This document shows positions 40,064-52,060 of a stretch of 64,000 nt of DNA, piece after piece; the first letter of the stretch is position 1; every line of letters begins with the position of its first letter. The stretch spans positions 23,501-87,500 of the forward strand of contig CAUJNA010001249.1 of the NCBI GenBank assembly GCA_963377175.1, in the 5' to 3' direction. This DNA is from Effrenium voratum. Lineage: Eukaryota; Sar; Dinophyceae; Suessiales; Symbiodiniaceae. The notes below the pieces were generated by a model. That model searched no databases. It saw nothing but the letters and a program-made list of their open reading frames with translations, and was not told where the DNA came from. The position numbers and the translations under genes were made by a program.

Positions 40064-40549
40064 TCAGACCCTGCAACCGCAACCATGCAGAGAAACATGG
40101 ACTTGCAAAACCGTCAGAACGGAAGCATGGACCATGGCAACAAGTTTTGTTTGCAAATTGCTGTGGCACGTGAGAATCAAAACTTGCCTAGTGTCTGTCT
40201 GTGAGACTCTACACAGCCTAATCGCTAAGAAAGTGAATTGTCTTCTTCCCGAGCTGTCTTGACTCCAGCAGCATTTGGAATCACAAACCACTGGTTGGCA
40301 AACATAGCACACATGAAAACTTTGCCAACCAAAGACACATTCATTCCATTCCCTGCCAGCTTCCGCAGGGCCTCGGCACTTCAACGATGCCGCAGCATGG
40401 CATTGAGAAGTGTACTCATCCGGACCAAGAACTGGTATGCCTTGCATGCACACAAGCTCATAGGGGTGCACCAGCCTTTGCTCACGTCTCTCTCGCGCTG
40501 CCAGAAAAAGACGGCAAGAAGTCATCAAGGCCGGGGCTACCAGGGGCAT
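40064..40549 (-). pseudogene. Possible C-terminal fragment of a C5-cytosine methyltransferase
   Basis: A 161-codon frame holds MTSCRLFLAARERREQRLVH followed by PYELVCMQGIPVLG. The pattern of an Arg/His-rich stretch, then HPxELxxxQGIP resembles the closing motifs VIII-X of DNA cytosine methyltransferases, and NECVFGWQSFHVCY could correspond to a decayed GN-box helix. No SAM-binding or catalytic motif is present. Retrotransposon-borne methyltransferases are known from dinoflagellates, and retroelement remnants lie next to it, but on the other strand. This is tentative. Confidence 0.3.
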
Positions 40550-40699
40550 ACGTGGGGCCGGCTGAAATTGTGCTGTCTGTGAGAGATTGAGGAATTAGTA
40601 GCGCAAGTCGTTGCCATCTTCTGCGCTCATTGACAAAGCCTTTGCCCGAACTTTTTGAGAATCCTGGAAGAAGGAGAATACGAAGGATTTGGGCCGAGA

Positions 40700-42170
40700 A
40701 TGAGGAAGGATTTGAAGTGGGTCCCCGAGGAGAATGACACGTTCATTGCTAGAAAGGTTCCTGGGCGGAACTTGTAATTCGGAAGAAGTCAAGGCAAAGG
40801 AAAATCCAGAAACAAAAAGGGCAGTCACCGACAAGGTGGCTTCAAACCCTTTCGCAAGCGCATCCGGCGGGAAAGGCCAGTATGGCCAACGGAAACTATG
40901 ATCGCTACGACCAGGCCACTGGGGAAAAGGCAAAGGCAAGAAAGGAAAGAAAGGGAAATCGAAATTCCAGTATCCTTTCAATGGAAACAAACCCAGATCA
41001 ATCACGGAATTGGAGTGACTCAGGCTGGCATTCATCCCCATGAGGTATCCGGCACAGGACATGCGACGCAGCATTTCAGCTGTTTTTTCCAACACAACCT
41101 GTCAGTCACAAGCTGACAGCGCCTGTCAAGATGCTCCTCGGTTGTCACAGATGAGAAACCTCGACATTGACCATCAAGCATACACCTCAATGCGGCAAGA
41201 TCGTTATTGACTGATCTGATGGCGTGAACAATGCCTTTCGGGGCGTGATGTGAACAAGTGAGCTGCTTGTTCTTCTTGTCAAGTATCCAATGATCGACGA
41301 AGAAGCAGGTTCAGGGTCTGCTGCAGACAGGATCATCAACAGGAAGGGCAGGTCGACCAGAGCCAGATCCTTTTGCACCACCCACAGATGAACTAGCACC
41401 GCTTCTACTTGCCTTGGGCGGAACCCATCAGCGATTGCCCAGGCTGGGGGAGTTGAAGAAGCTCCACCTCCAGCATCATCAAATGAGTACTGACCAATTT
41501 CGAAATAGAACTCGCGCGCTTCACTTACCAAATCGACATTGATCTGTTTGACAAGGTCCGAAGTGAGCGCGAACCATCCAGAAGCAAAACGACTGGACTT
41601 CGAGGACATGACATTCATTGAACGCCACGCATTAAGAACACCACCGTCCTCAGGAACTACTTTGACAAGTACCACTTGCAGCCCAAATCAGTTGTCCCAC
41701 ATCAAGCTTTCATGACTGAAACATGGGAACACTTCTACCAGTCCCTCGACATCAAACCAGTCTTTCTGGAATCAAATACACCGTGGCCAAAATCGCGCTG
41801 AAGCAGCAGTTCGACTCATGCTCAGCTCCATCAAGGCAGGAAAAGCACCTGCCTCTCTGAAGAAGTCACACACAGACAACTTGTCAAGACCGATGCAACT
41901 AGCAGAAACCAAACTGTGGTGCAACACCATTGGAACTCGCATTCGGAAGGCGACCAGCAGACCTCGTCCAGGTCAATGTCGCAACACCTGTCCAATTGAC
42001 GATCGACAAGAACGAGGAAGAGCCAACAGCAATCCAGATCAAGCAGCTGTCCAAGCGAGCATTCCAAGAAGCTCGTCAATCCGCAGACATCCGAAGAGAC
42101 CTTGCTCAGAATCTCCAAATAAGCTCCAACCTCTTCAGGTGAGAGACACAAGGTGTTCTACAGGCAGGAG
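40700..42170 (+). mobile_element. Decayed LTR-type retrotransposon with gag-like basic region and integrase remnant
   Basis: Multiple frameshifts and stops break this stretch. Around 40860-40990 a Gly/Lys-rich segment (GKGKGKKGKKGKSKFQ) resembles the basic nucleocapsid part of dinoflagellate retroelements. Around 41695-41860 HQAFMTETWEHFYQSLDIKP and then NRAEAAVRLMLSSI match the integrase core between its second Asp (here His) and the Glu in the NRAEAAVR box. No LTRs were recognised. Confidence 0.5.
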
Positions 42171-42832
42171 TTAGCGGATATCGATTGATCGGCCATATCG
42201 TGGTGCCGTTTTCGGGTGTGTCGAATTTGGATTCCGTGCTGGCCTGAGGAGCTGCGCTTTCAGTATCGCCACTTGTGCTTGGGCTCTTGGCAGCCGCTAT
42301 CTGATGCTGTTCCAGAATAGTCTACCCAGGATTGCCTTTTAACCATATGCCTCCTTTGCTTTTTATCGGAACGAATCTTGGATTTGTCTTAAGCCTTTTC
42401 CATTGACCTCATCGACAACAAGACTACTCTTGTTGCGACATCGACCTTTTGGTCTATAAGACTACTTCATGCAGTGAGAGAATCGATAGTTTCACATAGG
42501 ACAATCCTGTCCTTGACTTTCGACGCGCATCAATCAAACAAGATGCGACATTTTAGGTACGACCTGGTACCTCTTATGCTTCCCGACCACGTGTGCGAAT
42601 TCGATTTCAACATGCATTGCACTTTGTATATACTTTTCCAGTTGCCAGACGAACAAATCCAATCGCATCACAACAGTGACTTTGATAAATGGAATACAGC
42701 TTTGAAAGGCTACGGCATATAGGACTAAGCCAATTTCACCCTGAATATACCGGAACTCGATGTGGGTGTTCGAAAGAATTTTGTTCCGGTTTCATGCTTG
42801 CTTACATTTGAACCCCACATAATCGTGAAACG
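42171..42832. other. Spacer, no gene seen
   Basis: A/T-richer unique sequence without a recognisable coding pattern or repeat. Confidence 0.4.
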
Positions 42833-42845
42833 ATTTTGGCTCAAG
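42833..42845 (+). other. Relic of the dinoflagellate spliced leader
   Basis: ATTTTGGCTCAAG is identical to the last 13 of the 22 nt of the dinoflagellate trans-spliced leader. A genomic leader fragment outside leader genes marks reinserted cDNA. The sequence 3' of it (42846-43030) would be the start of the retro-copied transcript; I do not recognise it. Confidence 0.55.
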
Positions 42846-43037
42846 GGCCCTTCTTTCACAATCTCTTTTCACTGAGAGCAGCATTCCATGCGCTCGTGAA
42901 CACCCTCGCACTATTTACAGGACTATTTACCAGGGACATCCCTTGGTCAATACATCCATTCGGTGTACATCAACAGGATCCTACTGAAATAGATCCAGGG
43001 CATACAAAGCACCGTTACCATAGTGCACACTTCCTCC

Positions 43038-44693
43038 TTACAGATCAGGTGCCCCAGGTTTGGGACTCACCCGCCCCCCCCACCCCCCAAACAAGAGATT
43101 CGATTGAACATGTGGAAGTGGGATATGATGATATTGATAGGAGAATGGTGCCTGAGGGGTAAAAGGGGTAGTACCTGAACTCTTCAAGTTTGAGGGAAAG
43201 GCCAAAAGTGGACCCCCCCTTCCCCTCAGCCGCGGCTTGCGCTGTTTGAAACACTGCTGCAGCATCCGCATGTCACGCTTGCGAAGCACCAGCTGCAAAC
43301 GGCCAGCATTGGTCTCAAGGACTCCTGCGCTCAGCTTCATGGTACGCAGCATGTTCAAAACAGCCGTCTGGACATCTGTTGTGTCCCACCCCTTCCGTGA
43401 CCTGCCATATCCTGTGATTATGATGCACTTGAACGGTTCCGATGCACACAACCCTTTGCCAATACTCGGCACCACCAAAGTTGCCAGCCACCAACGTACT
43501 GCAAGCTGAGCCGCTCCCTCTGACAGGTCATGTAGGTCGACAATATGTGGAGTCGCATTCATTAGTTTGCAGAATACATTTTCTGACAACCCACGATCAA
43601 AGCATTGAGGCCCGTGCGACTTTTCAAAAGTAGCATCCAGCACCGCATTGTAGCTGATCAGGTTCGGCTGTACCTTTGCCTGAGGCATGGCACCAAACAA
43701 GCCCAAAGCTCGCTGCCACTGCCCGCCCTTTTCGCAAGCACTGATGGCTGCACTGTAGCTGATCATGTCCGGCTTAACCTTTGCCTGAGGCATGGCACCA
43801 AACAAGCCCAAAGCTTGCTGCCACTGCCCGCCCTTCTCACAAGCACTGATGGCTGCATTGTAGCTGATTACACCTGGCTTAACCTTTGCCTGAGGCATGG
43901 CACCAAACAAGCCCAAAGCTTGCTGCCACTGCCCGCCCTTTTCGCAAGCACTGATGGCTGCACTGTAGCTGATCATGTCCGGCTTAACCTTTGCCTGAGG
44001 CATGGCACCAAACAAGCCCAAAGCTAGCTGCCACTGCCCGCCCTTTTCGCAAGCACTGATGGCTGCACTGTAGCTGATCATGTCCGGCTTAACCTTTGCC
44101 TGAGGCATGGCCCCAAACAAGCCCAAAGCTCGCTGCCACTGCCCGCCCTTTTCGCAAGCACTGATGCCTGCACTGTAGCTGTACACATTCGGCTGAACCT
44201 CTGCCTGAGGCATGGCCCCAAACAAGCCCAAAGCTTGTTGCCACTGCCCGCCCTTCTCGCAAGCACTGATGGCTGCACTGTAGCTGTACACATTCGGCAA
44301 AACCTCTGCATGAGGCATGTCTGACAGCACCCAGCATGCGTCTTGCCATGATGCCTGCTTTGCGTAGCTGTTAATCTTGACGGTGTAGTCCTTGGCAAGA
44401 CGATTCACATCCAAAGTTTGAGCTTGCTTGCATCCGCCTGCTCCAGGAGCATTTCGTGCAACCTTTGCTCCCTTGCATGCTGACGAGCGTGTGCTGAAAC
44501 ATCTGGAATCGCCCGGCGTGATTCGAACATCCGCGCTGCGTTTCAGTTGCTGGCCGGCTCGAAGTGCGCGGCGCGGAGACATATCCGCTTGCTCAATTCT
44601 CGAGGCATGGCACTTTGGGCCGCTGCCTTCTGGGCTCGATTTGTCCGACGGGGTTGGGGGTGGGCCGAATGTTGTGGAGGCCCCCAGCCCCAC
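43038..44693 (-). CDS. PPR-SMR protein
   Basis: An intact frame of 551 codons, with possible starts at 44693 or at the internal Met before SPRRALRAGQQL. Residues 85-350 hold one degenerate and six near-identical 35-residue pentatricopeptide repeats (ISACEKGGQWQQALGLFGAM, then PQAKVKPDMISYSAA). A C-terminal SMR domain follows: VDLHDLSEGAAQLAVRWWL and IIITGYGRSRKGWD. PPR proteins bind organellar RNA, one base per repeat, and SMR domains can add nuclease activity. The first ~80 residues are Ser/Arg/Ala-rich, compatible with a transit peptide. Repeat units are almost identical at DNA level, pointing to recent unit exchange. No intron is needed. Confidence 0.85.
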   Translation of the reverse strand: MGLGASTTFGPPPTPSDKSSPEGSGPKCHASRIEQADMSPRRALRAGQQLKRSADVRITPGDSRCFSTRSSACKGAKVARNAPGAGGCKQAQTLDVNRLAKDYTVKINSYAKQASWQDACWVLSDMPHAEVLPNVYSYSAAISACEKGGQWQQALGLFGAMPQAEVQPNVYSYSAGISACEKGGQWQRALGLFGAMPQAKVKPDMISYSAAISACEKGGQWQLALGLFGAMPQAKVKPDMISYSAAISACEKGGQWQQALGLFGAMPQAKVKPGVISYNAAISACEKGGQWQQALGLFGAMPQAKVKPDMISYSAAISACEKGGQWQRALGLFGAMPQAKVQPNLISYNAVLDATFEKSHGPQCFDRGLSENVFCKLMNATPHIVDLHDLSEGAAQLAVRWWLATLVVPSIGKGLCASEPFKCIIITGYGRSRKGWDTTDVQTAVLNMLRTMKLSAGVLETNAGRLQLVLRKRDMRMLQQCFKQRKPRLRGRGGPLLAFPSNLKSSGTTPFTPQAPFSYQYHHIPLPHVQSNLLFGGWGGRVSPKPGAPDL

Positions 44694-44799
44694 TTTGCAA
44701 GCAGGGTCTTTTGATTTGAGGGTGTGCTCAAGTGGCTGGCTTATCTTGAATTGTCCTTTTTGATGCCCACAAACAGCTGGGTGATGTAAAAAAAAAAAT

Positions 44800-44883
44800 T
44801 AAAAAAAATGCGGGCAATTGAAAACGGAAACACAAACAAACAAACAAACAAACAAACAAACAAACAAACAAACAAACAAACAA
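44800..44883. repeat. CAAA microsatellite after an A-rich run
   Basis: Thirteen or so CAAA units (44831-44882) follow an A-rich segment (44787-44808). Confidence 0.95.
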
Positions 44884-45182
44884 ATGCTCCATCCGCTTGC
44901 GGTTCCTATGGGCGAAATCAAACAATGAACCGCCCATGTGCCAGGTCGTCAAGACTGCCCAAGCAAATCCCTTCAACAGCCCAGAAAAGGGGGAAAAGCC
45001 CCATTTGGCGGCTGAGAGCAACCCTGAACATTGCACTAATTTTGTACTTCATTTATGGCACTTCACCAGCATAAAATCTAGGAACCTTTCTTCTGGAGCC
45101 CTGCTGGTAAAGGGTTCCTAGAGCCCAGTAAAGATCAACCTCCTGCACCCCACCTTCAGCTCCTGTCACCCTGTCCGCGCAC

Positions 45183-45241
45183 CTCTCGGCAGGGCTCGGC
45201 GGACGCAGGCACTTCCAGCGCCGCACAGTCGCTGGCGGCGC
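45183..45241 (-). CDS. TSP1 exon h (59 bp)
   Basis: ASDCAALEVPASAEPCRE is a TSP1 second half between TTTGCGCAG and CGAGAG before GTGCGC. Its 59 bp and the 62 bp of exon f differ by one codon, as expected for homologous exons. Confidence 0.6.
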
Positions 45242-48200
45242 CTGCGCAAATCAAGGGCGGGTGCAGGGGGGGGGGGGGCTACAAACCCTTCGTTTAGGCG
45301 TTTACGGCCTTCATTACTGTAAATACAGCCTCAAGACTTGACACAGCGTGCGTTTAGGTTTCATTTGTGACTCCAGGGTTGAACCGGGAAGGGCTTGGAC
45401 TTCAGCTTTCTACTGCTTGGCAATGGCCATACACCACAAGAGCAAGCAATCAGGTGCTTGTTGAGCCCTCCAAACGAAACTTCGCCTCCACTGCCTCATC
45501 TGCCTCTATGCTTCCCCATGCATCCTCCCAACCCTCTTCAACATGTTCAAAATGATACTGAAAAACAAACACCTTGGTTCAAACAACCCTGAAGAACAAA
45601 ACAATGTCTTCAAAACCCAAAAAACGGGCCGTCAAAACCACCCCTCGCAAGCCCTGCCCGGGCCCCCGCCTGAGGAGCAGCTCACCTCCCGCGCGCGGAA
45701 GCCGTCGCCGCAGGAGCTGCTGCAGGCGCCCCACCTCAGCACTCGCTGAAAGGGCCGGCCGAGGTCTCAGTTGTTCGAGGCACATCCAACTGACAGAAGA
45801 TGTGCCATCTCAGCCAAAAGATTAACCATGAGACAGGAATGTGTCTAAACTACGGATGAACGCTCATGTCTCAGGGTTCTTGTATTACACCCTGGGATTA
45901 CACGCTTGGGAAATGGCCCACAATGGTCCGAACTAACATGATTTTATCCCGGGAAAATATGCCTAGACGGGGTCATTTCCTAGTGGGCGTAATCCCAGAA
46001 CGCAATACAAAAACCCTTGGAGAGAAGGAAGCCGCGGCCAGAAAGCGAACATGACGTCGGCAATAAGCCCGGAACCACAAGGGAGAAAAATGGCCGCGCT
46101 TCATGAGGTTTCGGATTTGACAAGCCCCAAACAAACAGGAAAATGCTGGGATGGATTTCCAATTGACCTCGCATGAGGTCTTTTAGACCCTCCCCCTCAA
46201 ACGTGCGGGGCTGACTGGGGCTGCGAAAGAGTACCTTCCTTCAGGTCTGAACATGAAAAGATGCTTTGGGAGGAGCGCAGTGAGCACAGAACCCCACCCC
46301 CCCCCCAAACAAAAAACAAAAAGCAAGAAGGTAGAACCTGGAGCTCGTGCACCTGGCTTTCACATGTGTCAGCACCTCAGCCCTCTCTGTTGTTCCTCAG
46401 CCCCGCGCGCGCCCGCCGCCCAGTTGCACTCCGACACCTCGTGGCACACCTCCGTGGAATCCGGGCGCGCCCCGGCGCAGTCCGCCTCCCAAGCGGCCAC
46501 TGAGTTGGGGCAGAGGCGAGCTGAAAGCTGGAGGAACGGAGGTACGGAGAAACCTCCACAGTGCTGGAAAACATGGGCCTCGAAATGAGCTCAACATGAG
46601 CTCAAGATCGGCAAGAGAAGGAGCGATGACTGGGAAACTCAGACAAAGGAGCAAAAAACTGTACCAAAGCCGGAGGCCACTTGGTGGATAAGGCAATGGA
46701 CAGGCAGCAAAAGAACGGGCAAAATGCCAACCTACTCCCCGTCTGAGATTGTGCTGCCGCAAGCATCATAGGCCATTCGTACCGCCTTCTTCCTGTAGGG
46801 AGGATGGGCCTGTTGAACATAAATCTGCACAAAAGTTGTGCAGAGATTTAATCCGGGACAGCAACGGTCATATTCACTGCTGTTCGTGGCCTTGCCATTG
46901 AACCATGGGGAGTTGATCCTGTGCCCACAAGGGCAAATGGAAAGAACATGCCGTCCAAAAAACAGTCTGAAAGTTTTGACAACTGCCCATGGCGAAAGAG
47001 GGCAGGTTCCCTGTGGACTTCCCTTGAAGGGCCAATCAGCACCGGGAGGTCCCTCACCGTATGTTTTAACACCAAAAGCCGCTTGGCTCCAACGATCGCC
47101 TCCACACCAGAAGAGCAGGTCCTCAGTTTGCGGATCACGGAAGCGACCCAGAGCAGGCCAAGGGACGCAACCCGCCTGGTACGGACCGTCCCATCGAGCG
47201 CCCTTAAACCAACGCCCTGAATGTGTGGACCCATGTAGAAGTGCGTTTGTACGTACATGAACCCCCAGCATTCAGTTGAACTGAGCAACCTACGAGTCAT
47301 CAAATTGAGCCAACGACTCGAGGGAATTCATGGAAGGAATTTGCTGTACTTGGATCCAATCAGAAATCCAATTGGCCAAGGCTGCTTCTAATCTTATCAG
47401 TGGGTGGGAGATTTGGCACAAGCAAAGGCCCCTGTTGCGACCCCCTTTTGACACTACAAGAAGCAGCCTTTGGTCCACCCGTGAGAAAGCTGAACCATAA
47501 CCATGAAAGCCATGAGAAGCATTGGAGACCTAAGGGTCGGTTTCCGTTCTCCATTGCCTAGCAAAACGGAAGCGAGCACCAGCGAAAAAGAAACAACCTG
47601 TGGCGTTTTCTTGGTCCTATGCAGTGCCCACAATCAGCAGTCAACTGTGCTTGTCCTGGCTCCAGCGTTGTTGATGCCTATCCGTTGTCCTCCCTGGTAA
47701 TACCCCACGCAACGCCAAAACATGCGCGCTGAGCCCACTGCACAGTGCGCTCCCTTGTTCCAAAGCCACACCTTGGAGGAGCGAAATGCGACCAGGGTGG
47801 CACATCAAGGCAGTGCATGGCTCCCATATATCACCCTAAACCTAAATGGGATCGTCCTTCCTCATGTTGGTTCTTTAAGGGAAACGCAAGTGACCGACAA
47901 TTGTGAGACCAACGGGTTGGGCAGCGACACACAAAAACTGGGCAAAGTATGGCAACCTCACAAACCTTTCACCAAAAACCCTTCTCTTGGATTGTGTTTG
48001 TTGAATTCACTCCGACCACTCTACGCGCCACACACACAAACCCACTCACACTCATCTCCCTCACTCACACGCAGAGCAGAGCCCCCTGGCCAAAATGGTG
48101 TGTCATATGCATGCGATGCACACTTAGCATTATCTATGTGTATATATATATATATGTATATATAATGTATTAGTTCAAGAACATGGCATACACACGCCCG

Positions 48201-51200
48201 CCCACACACACACACACATTTGCCTGAATCAGATACAGAACAACTATAGCGTTCACCTGTTCATCTCACGCCCGCTGTGCCTAGTCTTCTCGCCATGGGT
48301 TTGGTGCGGGCTATCCTTGGTTCTGCTTTGAAGCGCCGGTTGTTCTTGTGGTCGAGGTTCATAATGGGCGGTTGCAAAACCGCCTGCCGTCCTTGAGGAG
48401 CGCGAGTGGGGCTAGATGCATATTCAGTCTTTTGTGTGTCACACTTCAATGGGGCAGGGTTCAAGATTCCCTCCACATCATTCGTCCACAGGTAATCTCA
48501 TGTTTTGGTGGACTGATATGGACTGTTTCGTCAGAGTGTTGCAGGTTATGGCAGCTGTGTGTTCTGAGCATGGCAGAATGAAAGATCCACAGTCAATCTC
48601 ACCTGGCCATCCCTCAAACCAAGGAAAAGGAGACAAGTCACTTGGGCCCATCCAAAAGGAAAAAAGGCTTTTGGGGCACCGCCGAACTGTCGACCTGTCG
48701 ACCTGTCGATGGATCTCCGAGCATCCGGCTGCACGCTGCAGGCTGTCCAGTCAGATGCGAGCCACTCGCAGCCTATAGTCGCCTGAGGCAGCTTCCCATC
48801 AATCCCAGACACTCCGTCAAAGCGTTCTTGCCAAATGGCATGCCTTGGAGACCCGAAGAGAAGAGTGGGTCCGAAAGATCACAACAGCAAGCAGAAGTTG
48901 GCATCAGACCTCAAACCGCATCCTCTAAAACACACATGCAGCTGACAAAACGTAGGATCCCTCGAAATGGTGATGGTTTCATGCTGATTTCTGTTTCCAA
49001 CTGCAGATGGGTCCCGCTTTGCTTACAAGTTCGGCATGAATCCGCAATCCGCAATCACGTTTCGTGGCCGATTTTCACAAGCTCGCCCAACAAGTTCTAA
49101 ACAGGACGCGCCACCTGCTGGCTGGCACTTGGATTCTCTCCCATTTACTCCTTGATTGGTCCGCGGAGTTCCCGCTCACCTGCTCCTCGAACGCCGGCCA
49201 GCGCTCTAGACGGACGTTGGCCGCTTTGGGGCCGCGGCGTAGCAGCTCTGCTCCGAAGAAGCCGGCGCAGTGCCGCAGTCCGAGGCCTAAGCGGAGGGGG
49301 AGTCGGGAAGGCTGTGGTCTGACAGGACTAGACAGTGAAAGGGTCGAACACCTTTGGCTTGCGCCACGTTGGTTTGCAAATGTGCAAAGTGCAAAGCATG
49401 AAGCTTGCCAACAAAACATGGCTTGAGCTTGCCAGACAGCTTTCAAAGGCTGGGCCCAGCTTGTGCTGAGCACATAGGCTCGTGGCAGGCTCAGGCCAGC
49501 GCCATCCATGGGTAAGCTCGGTGCCAGTTGCCAAACCAATTGCAGCAGGTTTACATGGCCCCCAGGGTTGACATGATGTTTACATAATGATGTCCCTGAT
49601 TTCTTGCTTTTTTGTCAGTAGCCTAGAGAAACAGAAAGTGAGAACTGGAAACAATAGGGATGACATTTCAAGATTCCTCCAAAGACCCTGCCATTAACAG
49701 CCAGACCTTCTAAAAAAAGGCCCTTGGCTCCTGGTCGTCTTTACTGGCTGGGAGTAACAAATCACCGCAGGCCACTGCCTTACCGGATCCAAAGAAACCG
49801 CGGTTTGCCGCGGCTCGACAGGCGGACAATGACACCGTTGGCAGAAGTGGAGGCCCAAAAATCGTGCCATCCGGTTTGCCTCACTTGCTCCCAAACAGAT
49901 TGACGCAAAAACACGTCATGATCTTCCCTCTCAGCCCCAACTCTTCAAAAAAAACTAGCCACACGCAGACCCATTCCAACAAAACCACCCGACTTCAGGA
50001 CGCGACATTCTCATGTCAGGCTTGTTTGGCATTGGGGCATTCGAAAGTGGCCATGTTGTTTAAGCCCAGCATGGGCAGTCGCAGCCCATCCCTCTGAGCG
50101 CCCAGCGCTGCCGCTGGGGCAGCTCCATTGCTGGACTTGCACACCGGCGCCACACCTCAGCTAGCTTTGTCAAGAGCTGCTGGGGGCTTTTCCTTGCGAG
50201 CCAAACCCCTCAATTAAACACCCTCCACGCACTGACTCTGCGCCTCCAGAAACTCCCAAGCACCAGCCGGCCTTTCAGCCAGATCATCCGTCACCAAGAA
50301 CGCAAGCGTGCTGAGGTGCTCTGCGCTTGATGTGTTCCAAACGCTCAAACTGGCCATGGGCATCGGCTTATCAATGTCGCCACTGAAAAGGAAATTGAGC
50401 TGCAACCCTCCTCCTTTCCTTCTGAGCACTTCCATCACAAGCATGCCGAGCGAGTGGATCTCACGCCCGGATCGGCACTGACTGCTCGCCAACACCGCAG
50501 GGCATACGCGCCACCACAACACACCGCTCTTTGCAGTTCACAGAAGTCCGACAAACTTGCTTCAGTTCCGAACACTAGCACGAGCACGATTGCGCTTTTG
50601 AGTTCGCAATTGAAAACCTTCGGGCGCTGCGCGCACAAGAAGATCCATCCGCGACATCCCGGAGGGCAGCTACACGGTGCGAAGCAGAGACATGAACAGG
50701 CTCTCATCTGCCAGGTACAGGACCAAGCAGCCCCCGCTTGCCAGCGCAAAGCCGAGCGGCCCAGTCTGGTTTGGATGGCACACGTTGGGTTCGTTGGAAC
50801 CGGTTGGCGTCAGACACTTTGATGGACCTGAAAAACTCGCACCGCACGCTCTGTCGCATTGGGTTTTTAAAGAGGTGTCGAGAACGATCTGAAGCAGTAG
50901 AGTCCAATGCTCCAACGACAAGAGTTGCTACGGACAGCGGGTCCATCTAAGGAACTGCCCACGCCAACCAAACCAAAGGGCTGTCGCTGAGCTCCCGAGC
51001 CTGATGCACCTTTAGTTACACCGTTTTTGCAATGGCAAGCGAAAGGATCATGTCCCTTTGCTTCCACCTCACAGCGGCGACGGTAAAGCAATCGACTAAT
51101 ACACTCAACATCATCCACCCAAAGATCAGAATGGGTCCCTTGAGTCCCTTTTCGGCCCCCAAAGGACTGCAGGCAGCTTCTTGGAATTGTTGCTTGAGGC

Positions 51201-52009
51201 ATCAAGTCAACAGTTCGCTTCTGTCCAAACATGCGTACCGGAAAGCAAAACTTGCTTGGGGGAGATATGGTGCGACAATTTCGTTGCAAGCGTTCTGCCT
51301 GCACCAATTGACAGTGAGGACCAATTTATCTTGATCTGTCAAGAATATATTTAGTGGATATCCCTCCTGCAAGTGTCCAAAGGTTGGAAACGGAACTTAG
51401 AACCGATATAGAGCCTCTCCAAATCATGAGGCATCTTGCCCATGGGAACTTTTGACGCTTGTCCTGGTCCTAGACCACATCAAACTGCCCTGAGCCGCAG
51501 GCGTGGCGCTGCATTCACCCCAAGACGACACCTCGGGTGGAAAGAACGTGCCACAGAGTCGACCTACTGGGTAGGCTTGCGGATGGAAAATGACAACACT
51601 TCGTATGAAGGTCCCAGGCCGCTTGCAAAAGTTTGACTTTCGTCGGTTGGAGCCTTCACAATGTGATCTTGGTATTCAAGCTGTTGTGTGACCGGGAAAC
51701 AAAGTGCTCTTACAAACTGCTGTCAAGCCAGCCTCTAAATACTGCGATTCCAAAATATTTAAAAGCCATTGCAGCGTGCAAAAAGGACGTTGATAATTGC
51801 AAACCGATACAAAGCGTGCAATGTAGTTGATTCCCCGATCGCAAGCCCAAATCCGTGGTGCCGGAAACAATGGCCACAAAACAAAGAATTATAGGGGGTT
51901 CGTATTGATGGCATCTGAGTTTCTAGTGGATAAGATGGCACATCCAGCCGATGTTTGAAGGCTTTGGGTGTGAAGCCTAAAGTAGTATTCGGGAGGCCTA
52001 TACAAACAC

Positions 52010-52060
<51 letters not shown>

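Noticed and set aside
44500..44535. tRNA T-arm-like GATTCGAAC
   Set aside because: No pairing T-stem, acceptor or anticodon arm can be drawn, and it lies inside the PPR gene.
45770..45900. Possible U2-like snRNA (CAGCCAAAAGATTA near 45812)
   Set aside because: Only a short stretch resembles the U2 5' end on the opposite strand; branch-site pairing and Sm site contexts are not recognisable.
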